A DNA stretch of 8,815 nucleotides, from NCBI GenBank assembly GCA_946610835.1, contig CAMOCU010000025.1, positions 1 to 8,815 of the forward strand. Reading direction: 5' to 3'. The notes below the pieces were generated by a model, which ran no database searches, was not told the DNA's origin, and worked only from the letters and a program-made list of their open reading frames with translations. The translations under genes and the position numbers were made by a program. Numbering within the stretch: position 1 is the first letter of the stretch; each line of letters begins with the position of its first letter. Below, piece after piece: positions 1-6,606 of this stretch. The stretch is from an uncultured Clostridia bacterium (GTDB lineage Bacteria > Bacillota > Clostridia > Oscillospirales > Acutalibacteraceae).

Positions 1-1341
1 CATGTGTGCGCCAAGCAGGAGTTTTTCCGTGCGTCGCTCGAACCGGGCGAGGCAGTGCGTTCGCCTGCCGTGTCTGTGTGCTTTTACGAGGGCGGCAATG
101 CGCTCAAGGGATTTGAATCCCTGCGGCAGTGGGAAGTCGACTGCGTCTGCCCCGAGCAGCTGCGCCCGATGAAGGGCTTTGTGATTGCCAACGAATTTTC
201 GACCCAGACGTGCGACGACCTGATTGCGCGTGTCAACGCGATTCCGGACGATGTGATGGCCGAAACGGACTATTTCTGGATGGACGCCGGATGGTATACG
301 TATAGCGAGGTCTGGCACGGCGGCGTCGGCAACTGGACGGCTGATCCGGCACGCTTTCCGCAGACACTCAAGCCGTTTGCCGATGTGGTTGCGCAAAAAG
401 GAAAGCGTTTTCTGCTGTGGTATGAACCGGAGCGTGTGCGCGAGGGAACGGCGCTGCATACACAGGGCATGCTCCACGAGGACTGGATCGTGCAGATTGG
501 CGACGATCTTTTGTGGAATCTCGCAAACGACGATGCATGCGCGTATCTTGAGGATTACATTGTCCGTTCGCTGTTGGAAAACGGCGTAACGATGTATCGG
601 CAGGATTTCAACTTTACGCCGCTCGATTATTGGAAGCAGGCGGATCGCGCCTTTTACGGCGGACGGCAGGGAATCTGCGAAAATCATTATGTCACCAATC
701 TTTACCGCTATCTGGACACCCTCTGCACCCGCGTCGACGGGCTTATAATCGACAACTGCGCGAGCGGCGGCAAGCGGCTCGATCTTGAAATGGTGCGCCG
801 CAGCGTGCCGCTTTGGCGCAGTGATTACAACTGCGGCAGTGCGGACGGAACGATCAAACCGGATGTGCTTGAGGCGACGCAGTCCATGACATATGGTCTT
901 TCCTGCTGGCTGCCGTACAGCGGCACCAACCAGTACTATCACTCCACGTATGCCGTGCGCAGCGCGATTCTGACGCATTTTTCCTGCTCTGATCCGGATC
1001 CCGCAGCATACAAGGCCTATGATACCGTGCGCGGTTATATGACCGAGCGCTATTTCCCGCTGACCTACGGCGGGACGGATACGCGAAAAATTCTTGCCAT
1101 GCAGTTCGGCAGCGAATCCGCCGGCGCGGCGCTTGTATATGTGCGCGAAGATGTGAAGGCGCAGTCGTACTGCCTGCGGCTCAACGGGCTTTGCGGTTCC
1201 CGCACATACACGGTCACGAATATGGACGACCCGTCGTTCCGCGCAACGGCAACCGGACAAGAGCTGATGGAGCGCGGCATTGCACTGCCGGTTCCCGAAG
1301 CGCCTTATGCCGGCGTATATTCCTACACGCTGAGCGAATAA
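1..1341 (+). CDS. GH36 family alpha-galactosidase-type glycosidase (5' partial)
   Basis: Retaining glycosidase of family GH36, expected to remove terminal alpha-galactosyl (possibly alpha-N-acetylgalactosaminyl) residues from oligosaccharides such as raffinose or melibiose. The reading frame is open from base 1, so the gene starts upstream. The visible 445 residues (counted from the codon at nt 4) begin in the end of the N-terminal beta-sandwich domain. They then cover the (beta/alpha)8 barrel: NEFSTQ at 63-68, WMDAGWY at 92-98, WYEPE at 139-143, and YRQDFN with the expected nucleophile Asp201 (nt 604-606). DNCASGG is at 250-256 and PLWRSDY carries the expected acid/base Asp274 (nt 823-825). 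A short C-terminal beta domain ends at TAA 1339-1341. Full family members are about 700 residues, so roughly 250-300 are missing upstream. The RQDFN form differs from the more common KWDMNR-like nucleophile motif, so substrate is uncertain. No export signal can be judged. Confidence 0.9.
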   Translation, partial: HVCAKQEFFRASLEPGEAVRSPAVSVCFYEGGNALKGFESLRQWEVDCVCPEQLRPMKGFVIANEFSTQTCDDLIARVNAIPDDVMAETDYFWMDAGWYTYSEVWHGGVGNWTADPARFPQTLKPFADVVAQKGKRFLLWYEPERVREGTALHTQGMLHEDWIVQIGDDLLWNLANDDACAYLEDYIVRSLLENGVTMYRQDFNFTPLDYWKQADRAFYGGRQGICENHYVTNLYRYLDTLCTRVDGLIIDNCASGGKRLDLEMVRRSVPLWRSDYNCGSADGTIKPDVLEATQSMTYGLSCWLPYSGTNQYYHSTYAVRSAILTHFSCSDPDPAAYKAYDTVRGYMTERYFPLTYGGTDTRKILAMQFGSESAGAALVYVREDVKAQSYCLRLNGLCGSRTYTVTNMDDPSFRATATGQELMERGIALPVPEAPYAGVYSYTLSE

Positions 1342-1408
1342 ACAAAGCGAAAGTCCGGCTCAATCGGAATTGTATCGGGCGATTTTGCCCGTTCCTGCAC
1401 AAACGATC

Positions 1409-1450
1409 AACCGCCGTTCCCTGCTTTTTTTACAGCAGGGAGCGGCGGTT
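1409..1450. terminator. 17-bp hairpin between convergent genes, possible bidirectional terminator
   Basis: The left arm 1409-1425 (AACCGCCGTTCCCTGCT) pairs with 1434-1450 over 17 positions, with a single G-U wobble. The loop is 8 nt (TTTTTTAC). It lies 68 nt after the GH36 stop and 30 nt beyond the end of the convergent tannase fragment, the expected place for a shared terminator. It is not canonical: the T run sits in the loop, and neither flank has a good T tract (GCTTT on the plus side). A smaller hairpin CGGGC/GCCCG at 1376-1391 precedes it. The rest of 1342-1479 shows nothing else. Confidence 0.6.
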
Positions 1451-1479
1451 GCTTTGGATAGGATCGCTTTCGATACGGA

Positions 1480-2730
1480 TTACTGTGCGGTGCAGGACTG
1501 CACCCAGGCGATGAAGTTTTCATCGCTTCCTCCGGTGCGTTCCGCCTGGACGTGCTGCTGTCCCCAGACGGTGGCGAAATCCACGGATTCTACGCCGTCA
1601 TAATTGTCCAGCGCGAGCGCCAGATTGACCTCAGTGGACAAGGACATGTCGCTTTGCGCAATGCCGGTGCGGATGCGCCAGTATTTGGCGACATTTGCCG
1701 TTTGGAATCCTTCCTGCGCGGGAAGCAGATAGTACAGCGGCGTATACATTTTAAGCCGTGTTTGCACGTCGACGCCCAGTGCGTCCTGCTTCTGCAGATC
1801 GTCCGCGTAGGCCTGCGCGTATTCGTTTCCGAGATCGGCGAGGATTGCGGCGAGGTCCGCGTCAAAGTGTGCGCCGCTGCCGTCGCCATAACCGAACAGC
1901 GTGTTTTCGCCCTGCCCGGCGTCGAGCTGGTCAAACGCGCCCAGCTGTTTGGAAGCCGTCTTGCACGCCTTGGCAAAATCAGCGATGCTTGTGATTTTTG
2001 CCGTGTTGGCAGCCGCGTCATAGGTGATCCATTCGCCGTTCGCATTCAGCGCGTCGATATAATCCTGCGCCGTTTCGTAAGTGCCGCTCAATTGCACGCC
2101 GCCGGATGTTTGTGTGCGTGTAATCTGATCCCGCTGCGTATAGTCCTTGCCGTCCGCAGGCATGGAAGGCATTTCGCCATCCGGCATGGAAGGCATTTCG
2201 CCATTCGGTATAGAAGGCATTTCACCGTCCGGCATGGAAGGGATTTCACCGTCCGGGCGGTTCATGCCGCCGGGAAATGCGCGGCTTTCCTGTTCGCCGT
2301 CTGTCGGCGGCTGCATTTGACCGTTTCCGGGGAAAGTGCGGTTTTCGCCGCCCTGTCTGCCCATGCCGAATCCGCCATTGCCGGTGCTTGCGGATACGTT
2401 ATAGGGGAAGGTCGTGTCGGCAAGGAAGTTGTTCAGCGAATCTTCGATCACACCGATCATGTATGTGTAATAACTTCCGGAGTCGGTCGAATCGAGCGTC
2501 AGTGCGTTGCCGTCCGCATCCTGCAGACCGAGCGCGTTGATCGCCGCGGGATAACTTTCGGCCAATGCGTCCGAAATTGCCTGCTCTTCATCGGACAGGC
2601 CGCTGCGCGTGCTGCCGAGCATCCATTCGTATGCCGCGTCCGCTGTGTCCAGATTCGTGATCGGGCACCAGTCCATCGAGCCGCAGACCGCATCACTGAC
2701 GCCTTGTACCGCGCCGATTGCCTTAAACAA
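1480..2730 (-). pseudogene. Subtype B tannase (alpha/beta hydrolase), N-terminally truncated remnant
   Basis: Tannases hydrolyse galloyl ester bonds in gallotannins and alkyl gallates. Numbering from the TTG at 2730-2728, family landmarks are CPITNLD at 22-28 followed by AYEW, AFDQLD at 265-270, and KYWRIRTG leading to AQSD with the likely triad Asp361 (nt 1650-1648). The block ending GQQH holds the likely triad His393 (nt 1554-1552), followed by AERTG and a final NFIAW. From memory, these align with the Lactobacillus plantarum tannase from about its residue 190 onward. The upstream part with the GTSAGG nucleophile serine is absent. Upstream the frame is open for only 12 more codons to a stop at 2769-2767, with no ATG or GTG start and no Shine-Dalgarno sequence. 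The remaining frame has no internal stop or frameshift, so the loss looks recent or the fragment is retained. Residues about 117-195 are a Gly/Pro/Met-rich insertion containing four 8-residue repeats. An assembly join is an alternative explanation. Confidence 0.8.
2159..2254. repeat. Four tandem 24-bp repeats inside the tannase fragment
   Basis: Units lie at 2159-2182, 2183-2206, 2207-2230 and 2231-2254. The first two differ at one base; the third and fourth diverge at a few positions. On the minus strand they encode four 8-residue units of the form PDGEMPSM (variants PDGEIPSM, PDGEMPSI, PNGEMPSM), residues 159-190 of the fragment. The 24-bp period keeps the frame whatever the copy number. 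The tract sits in a Gly/Pro/Met-rich flexible insertion, probably a surface loop or lid linker rather than core fold. Confidence 0.92.
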
Positions 2731-2803
2731 AGCAAAAACAAATTCAGTCTGTTTTGCAGAAAAAATTCACGGTAATTTAACATGTTTTTTCGCCTGCCGC
2801 GCG
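2731..2803. other. AT-rich intergenic segment between tannase remnant and rmuC promoter
   Basis: Base composition shifts abruptly to AT-rich compared with the GC-rich coding sequence on both sides. It should contain the missing 5' part or the promoter of the tannase gene, but neither is seen. No convincing -35/-10 pair faces the tannase fragment. A weak AT hairpin is possible between 2732-2740 and 2750-2757. Confidence 0.6.
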
Positions 2804-2815
2804 TTGACGCGGCAG
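2794..2815. promoter_or_regulatory. Palindrome overlapping the -35 box
   Basis: CTGCCGCG (2794-2801) and CGCGGCAG (2808-2815) form a perfect 8-bp inverted repeat with a 6-nt centre. One more pair (2792/2817) is possible across a single mismatch. The -35 hexamer 2804-2809 occupies the centre and the start of the right arm. It could be an operator for a dimeric repressor or an old terminator stem; an A-rich run follows on the minus strand. The sequence does not decide between these. Confidence 0.45.
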
Positions 2816-2832
2816 ACATTTTATGCTATACT
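2804..2832 (+). promoter_or_regulatory. Sigma-A promoter of the rmuC operon
   Basis: The -35 box TTGACG (2804-2809) and -10 box TATACT (2827-2832) are separated by exactly 17 nt. A TG at 2824-2825, one base before the -10, makes it an extended -10 promoter. Transcription should start near 2838-2840, giving a leader of about 25 nt before the rmuC ATG. An inverted repeat (2794-2801 with 2808-2815) overlaps the -35 box. Both boxes deviate from consensus at only one base. Confidence 0.85.
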
Positions 2833-2863
2833 AAATCTAAGTATAAATTGTGGAGTAGTGCGC

Positions 2864-4090
2864 ATGGACATAGTATATTGGATTCTGTGCGGCGCGGCGG
2901 CTTTGGGGATCGTGCTGCTGTGCGTGCTTGTGCACGCGGTGCGCAGTCTGTCGCAGCGGCAGGACGATCCGTCTGAAAAGCTGGCGATTCTTGCCGATCG
3001 GCTCAGCCAGACAGGCGCGGGCATTTCGGACGAATTTGAACGCAATCGGCGCGAGCAGCTGCTCTTTCAGGAGAATCTGCGCCGCCAGACTCGCGAGGAG
3101 CTGGGCGCGATGGCGCAGCAGATCGAGGCGCTGCGTGCCGACAATTTTGAGCAGATGCGCCGCATGCAGCGCAGCAACGAGGAAAAGCTCGAGCAGATGC
3201 GCGCCACGGTGGACGAAAAGCTGACTGCCACGCTCACAACGCGGCTGGACGCATCCTTCCGGACGGTGTCCCAACAGCTGGAGCATGTGTACAAATCCCT
3301 TGGCGAAATGAAGGAGCTGTCCGGCAGCGTGACGGAAAACGTGACCGCGCTCAATCGTGTGCTGCAAAACGTTAAGGCGCGCGGCACATGGGCAGAGGTG
3401 CAGCTGCGCGGTATATTGGATCAAACAATCCCGGGCATGTACGTCGAAAATTTTGCACCCGATCCCGCATCGCGCGAGCGGGTGGAGTTTGCCGTCCGGA
3501 TTCCATCGCAGGACGGCGCGGAAAGCTATCTGCCCGTGGATTCCAAATTTCCGATGGAGGATTATGTGCGATACTGCGATTACACCGAATCCGGCGATGC
3601 GCAGGCGGCTGCTGCTGCCCGTAAAGCGCTTGAAACGGCTGTGCTGCAGCAGGCGCGCAGCGTTTCAAAGTATATCCGTGTGCCGCACACAACGCCCTTT
3701 GCGATTCTGTATCTTGCCACAGAGGGTCTGTATGCCGAGATTCTCTCCGCACGCAGCGGCGTTGCCGAACGCATCCAGCGCGAATGCGGCGTCATGCTTG
3801 CCGGCCCTTCCACGATTACCGCGCTGCTCAATTCGCTGGCTATGGGATTCCGTGCGGTAGCGGTCAATGAAAAGGCGGGCGAGGTGCGTGTGCTGCTGGC
3901 CGCCGCGGTGCAGCAGTACGAAAAATTCGGCGCGGTGCTGCAAAAGGCGCGCAACAAAATCGACGAAGCCGGGCGCACGCTCGACGAGGCGCGGGATCGC
4001 AACCGGATCATTGCCGGCAAACTCAAAAGCGTTGAGCAGATCGACGCAAAGCAGGCGGATGCTGTTTTTGGAATAGAAAGTAACGAATGA
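2864..4090 (+). CDS. rmuC: RmuC family DNA recombination protein
   Basis: RmuC proteins are membrane-tethered coiled-coil proteins with a nuclease-like core; in E. coli rmuC limits recombination at inverted repeats. The 408-residue product has an N-terminal membrane segment at about residues 4-24, then a long charged Gln/Glu/Arg-rich coiled coil to about 160. The conserved RmuC domain follows: GTWAEVQL at 174-181, LPVDSKFP at 223-230, TPFAILYLATEGLYAEIL from 277, and GPSTITALLNSLAMGF from 314. A second helical stretch closes the protein. The frame is open further upstream to 2609, but ATG 2864 is chosen. It has GGAG at 2852-2855 eight bases ahead, lies just downstream of a strong promoter, and is followed directly by the expected membrane anchor. 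Length is within the family range (about 400-500). It is probably the first gene of an operon with the GH3 gene 35 nt downstream. Confidence 0.93.
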   Translation: MDIVYWILCGAAALGIVLLCVLVHAVRSLSQRQDDPSEKLAILADRLSQTGAGISDEFERNRREQLLFQENLRRQTREELGAMAQQIEALRADNFEQMRRMQRSNEEKLEQMRATVDEKLTATLTTRLDASFRTVSQQLEHVYKSLGEMKELSGSVTENVTALNRVLQNVKARGTWAEVQLRGILDQTIPGMYVENFAPDPASRERVEFAVRIPSQDGAESYLPVDSKFPMEDYVRYCDYTESGDAQAAAAARKALETAVLQQARSVSKYIRVPHTTPFAILYLATEGLYAEILSARSGVAERIQRECGVMLAGPSTITALLNSLAMGFRAVAVNEKAGEVRVLLAAAVQQYEKFGAVLQKARNKIDEAGRTLDEARDRNRIIAGKLKSVEQIDAKQADAVFGIESNE

Positions 4091-4106
4091 CGATAACGAA
4101 TGAGGA
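4081..4106. repeat. 13-bp tandem duplication at the end of rmuC
   Basis: TAACGAATGACGA (4081-4093) is followed at once by TAACGAATGAGGA (4094-4106), 12 of 13 bases identical. The first copy contains the rmuC stop (4088-4090) and an ATG at 4087 that is in frame with the GH3 gene. The pattern fits a slippage duplication in the rmuC-GH3 junction. Confidence 0.8.
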
Positions 4107-4111
4107 CAGAA

Positions 4112-4118
4112 AGAGGTG
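4112..4118 (+). promoter_or_regulatory. Ribosome binding site fixing the GH3 start
   Basis: AGAGGTG lies 7 nt before ATG 4126, close to ideal spacing. The alternative in-frame ATG 4087 overlaps the rmuC stop as ATGA but has only a weak AGAAAG sequence ahead and sits inside the 13-bp tandem repeat. This favours 4126. Confidence 0.75.
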
Positions 4119-4125
4119 CGAGCGT

Positions 4126-6567
4126 ATGATCAAGCATCAGGATCTTTTGGCGCAGATGACGCTGGAGGAAAAGGCCGCGCTGTGTGACGGTGCGGATTAT
4201 TGGCATCTGAAATCTATGGAACGGCTCGGACTGCCGCGCATTATGGTGTGCGACGGACCCCATGGACTGCGCAAGCAGGACGCCGAGCACAAAAACGGGA
4301 TCGGGTTGGGCAATTCTGTCCCGGCGACCTGTTTCCCGACCGCATGCACCACGGCATGTTCGTGGGATCCTGCGCTGCTGCGCGAGATGGGCGCGGCACT
4401 GGGCGAGGAATGCCTCGCCGAGGGCGTGTCCGTTCTGCTCGGCCCGGGAACCAATATGAAACGTTCTCCGCTGTGCGGACGCAATTTTGAATATTTTTCC
4501 GAGGATCCCGTCCTTGCCGGCGAAATGGCGGCTGCGTGGATCAGCGGCCTGCAAAGCAAGGGCGTCGGCGCGTCGCTCAAGCATTTTGCGGTCAACAATC
4601 AGGAAACGAGGCGCATGACCGTTTCGGTGGTTGCAGACGAGCGGACGCTGCGGGAGATCTATCTTACGGCGTTTGAAAAAGCGGTCAAGCGCGCGCATCC
4701 GTGGACGGTGATGAATGCTTATAACCGGCTCAACGGAACATACTGCTCCGAAAACGAATGGCTTGAAACACAGGTGCTGCGCCGCGAGTGGGGATTCAAA
4801 GGCGTAGTGGTTTCCGACTGGGGTGCGGTCAACGACCGTGCCGCGGGTGTTCAGGCCGGCAATGATCTGGAAATGCCTTCCTCTGCCGGCGTCGGAACGG
4901 CGCGGATCCTCGAAGCGGTGCGTGCGGGAACGCTCGACGAGGCAACGCTCGATCAGCGTGTGGACGCAATCGTCGATCTGATTTTGCGTGCCAAGGAAAA
5001 CCGCAAACCGGACGCCAAGGCAGATCTTGCCGCACAGCATGAAATTGCCCGCAAGATTGCCGAGCAGTCCATGGTGCTTTTGAAAAACGAAAACGATATT
5101 CTTCCCCTGCGCCGGGATGAAAAAATCGCCGTGATCGGCGAGATGGCGCACCGTCCGCGGTATCAGGGCGCAGGCAGTTCCCTGATCCGTCCGACACGGC
5201 TGGACAATGCGGTGGATACGCTGCGTCGGCGCGGCTGCGATGTGCTGTACGCCCGCGGCTACCACAGCGAGCAGGACGCGGTGGATACGCAGCTGCTCAA
5301 CGAAGCGGTTGCCGCAGCCAAACGTGCCAAGACGGCGGTTGTGTTTGTGGGCCTGACAGACGATTTCGAGTCCGAGGGATTTGACCGCGCACACATGTCG
5401 CTGCCTCGCTGCCACAATACGCTTGTGCGCGCCGTGACGCAGGCCAATCCCAATACGGTCGTTGTGCTGGCAGGCGGCGCGCCGACAGAACTGCCGTGGG
5501 CGGACAGCGTGCGCGGTATTCTGAACAGCTATCTCGGCGGTCAGGCCGGTGCGGCAGCCGTGGTCAATTTGCTGCTCGGCGACGTCAACCCTTCCGGAAA
5601 GCTTGCGGAGACGTATCCGATTCGCTTGTCGGATGCGCCTTGCGTGGCTAATTTCCCCGGTAACCCCGCCACGGTGGAGTACCGCGAAAGTATTTTTATC
5701 GGATACCGCTATTACGACACCGCGGGCAAAAAGGTGCGCTTCCCCTTTGGCCACGGGCTGTCGTACACCACGTTCCGTTACGCCGACCTGCGGCTTGACC
5801 GCAGTGAAATGACGGACAGCGAACGGCTGACGATTTCCTTCCGGGTCAAAAATACCGGTACGCGCGACGGCGCGGAAGTGGCGCAAATCTACGTTTCCGA
5901 CCCGCAAAGCACCATCTTCCGTCCCAAAAAGGAACTGAAGGCATTCAAAAAAGTTTTTCTCAAGGCGGGCGAGGAAAAGCGCATCACGATCACGCTCGGC
6001 AAGCGGGCGTTTGCTTATTACAACACGCTGATTCACGACTGGCATGTGGAGAGCGGCGATTTCGAGATTCTTGTGGGCGCCTCCTCGGCGGACATCCGAC
6101 TGCGCGAAACGGTGCATGTGCAGTCCACGCGTCCCGATGCGCCGATTCCGGATTACCGCGAGAGCGCACCGGAGTATTACACGGGCGCGGTTCAGAACGT
6201 CAGCGATGCGTCGTTTGAAGCGCTTCTGGGGCACGCGATTCCGCAAAGCACGCACTCGGGCGCACTGGGCATGACAAGCAATATTGAAGACGCGGCAGGC
6301 ACCAAATGGGGCGGCCGCATCCACAGGGCGGTCACGGCCGTGACCAAGGCGGTGGATAAGGGTGATTCCGGGCTGGCGCAGTCTGTCGCGACCCAAACGC
6401 CCATCCGCAACTTCGTCGCCATGAGCGGCGGCCTGTTCAGCGAAGAAATGGCAGACGGATTTATCCAGATCCTCAACGACGACAAGCCGCTCGAAGGTGT
6501 GGGTAAGATCGCCAAGGGCGTGCCGAATCTCGTGCGCAATCTCGGCGATTTCCTGAAAACCATTTGA
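4126..6567 (+). CDS. GH3 family beta-glucosidase-type glycoside hydrolase
   Basis: Retaining GH3 enzyme expected to release terminal beta-linked glucose or a related sugar from oligosaccharides or plant glycosides. The 813 residues carry no signal peptide, so it is probably cytoplasmic. The N-terminal barrel shows CDGPHG at 42-47, GRNFEYF at 118-124, KHF at 152-154 and VVSDWGA with the nucleophile Asp231 (nt 4816-4818). The alpha/beta sandwich domain holds ESEGFDR at 415-421, the usual site of the acid/base Glu, and NPSGKLAETYP at about 488-498. GYRYYD and FPFGHGLSYT lead into an Fn3-like domain at about 565-660. No PA14 insertion is present. A further 148 residues (about 666-813) follow, including an AMSGG motif; similar tails occur in other Firmicute GH3 proteins but have no assigned role. 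Exact substrate is unknown. An alternative start at 4087 would add 13 residues. Confidence 0.93.
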   Translation: MIKHQDLLAQMTLEEKAALCDGADYWHLKSMERLGLPRIMVCDGPHGLRKQDAEHKNGIGLGNSVPATCFPTACTTACSWDPALLREMGAALGEECLAEGVSVLLGPGTNMKRSPLCGRNFEYFSEDPVLAGEMAAAWISGLQSKGVGASLKHFAVNNQETRRMTVSVVADERTLREIYLTAFEKAVKRAHPWTVMNAYNRLNGTYCSENEWLETQVLRREWGFKGVVVSDWGAVNDRAAGVQAGNDLEMPSSAGVGTARILEAVRAGTLDEATLDQRVDAIVDLILRAKENRKPDAKADLAAQHEIARKIAEQSMVLLKNENDILPLRRDEKIAVIGEMAHRPRYQGAGSSLIRPTRLDNAVDTLRRRGCDVLYARGYHSEQDAVDTQLLNEAVAAAKRAKTAVVFVGLTDDFESEGFDRAHMSLPRCHNTLVRAVTQANPNTVVVLAGGAPTELPWADSVRGILNSYLGGQAGAAAVVNLLLGDVNPSGKLAETYPIRLSDAPCVANFPGNPATVEYRESIFIGYRYYDTAGKKVRFPFGHGLSYTTFRYADLRLDRSEMTDSERLTISFRVKNTGTRDGAEVAQIYVSDPQSTIFRPKKELKAFKKVFLKAGEEKRITITLGKRAFAYYNTLIHDWHVESGDFEILVGASSADIRLRETVHVQSTRPDAPIPDYRESAPEYYTGAVQNVSDASFEALLGHAIPQSTHSGALGMTSNIEDAAGTKWGGRIHRAVTAVTKAVDKGDSGLAQSVATQTPIRNFVAMSGGLFSEEMADGFIQILNDDKPLEGVGKIAKGVPNLVRNLGDFLKTI

Positions 6568-6592
6568 TTGTTATACAGACTATCGAATACAC

Positions 6593-6597
6593 GGAGG
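6593..6597 (+). promoter_or_regulatory. Ribosome binding site for the phosphoesterase gene
   Basis: GGAGG is 3 nt before ATG 6601 and 9 nt before ATG 6607, both in frame. The first spacing is too short for efficient initiation, so 6607 is preferred; the choice changes the signal peptide by only two residues. The 39-nt gap after the GH3 stop shows no terminator and no clear promoter. Confidence 0.7.
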
Positions 6598-6606
6598 ATA
6601 ATGACA

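Noticed and set aside
2159..2254. CRISPR array or regulatory iteron
   Set aside because: Units are directly adjacent with no spacers, in frame, and inside a coding sequence.
1480..2730. CotH-like or other repeat-rich surface protein, suggested by the PDGEMPSM tract
   Set aside because: The sequence on both sides of the tract matches subtype B tannase motifs, including the charge-relay Asp and His blocks.
1552..2775. 407-codon plus-strand frame opposite the tannase fragment
   Set aside because: The protein has no recognisable domain and a Arg/Cys/Val-biased composition. The minus strand carries clear tannase motifs over the same bases.
2609..2863. N-terminal extension of RmuC using an upstream start
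   Set aside because: It would run antisense through the tannase fragment and the promoter. The ATG at 2864 has a ribosome binding site and begins with the family's membrane anchor.
3580..6396. 938-codon open frame on the minus strand opposite rmuC and GH3
   Set aside because: It runs across the boundary of two well-supported genes. Its translation is Arg/His/Cys-rich with no family motifs, and it is typical of antisense frames in GC-rich DNA.
6568..6606. Separate promoter before the phosphoesterase gene
   Set aside because: The TTATAC-like bases have no -35 box at suitable distance and the gap is only 39 nt.
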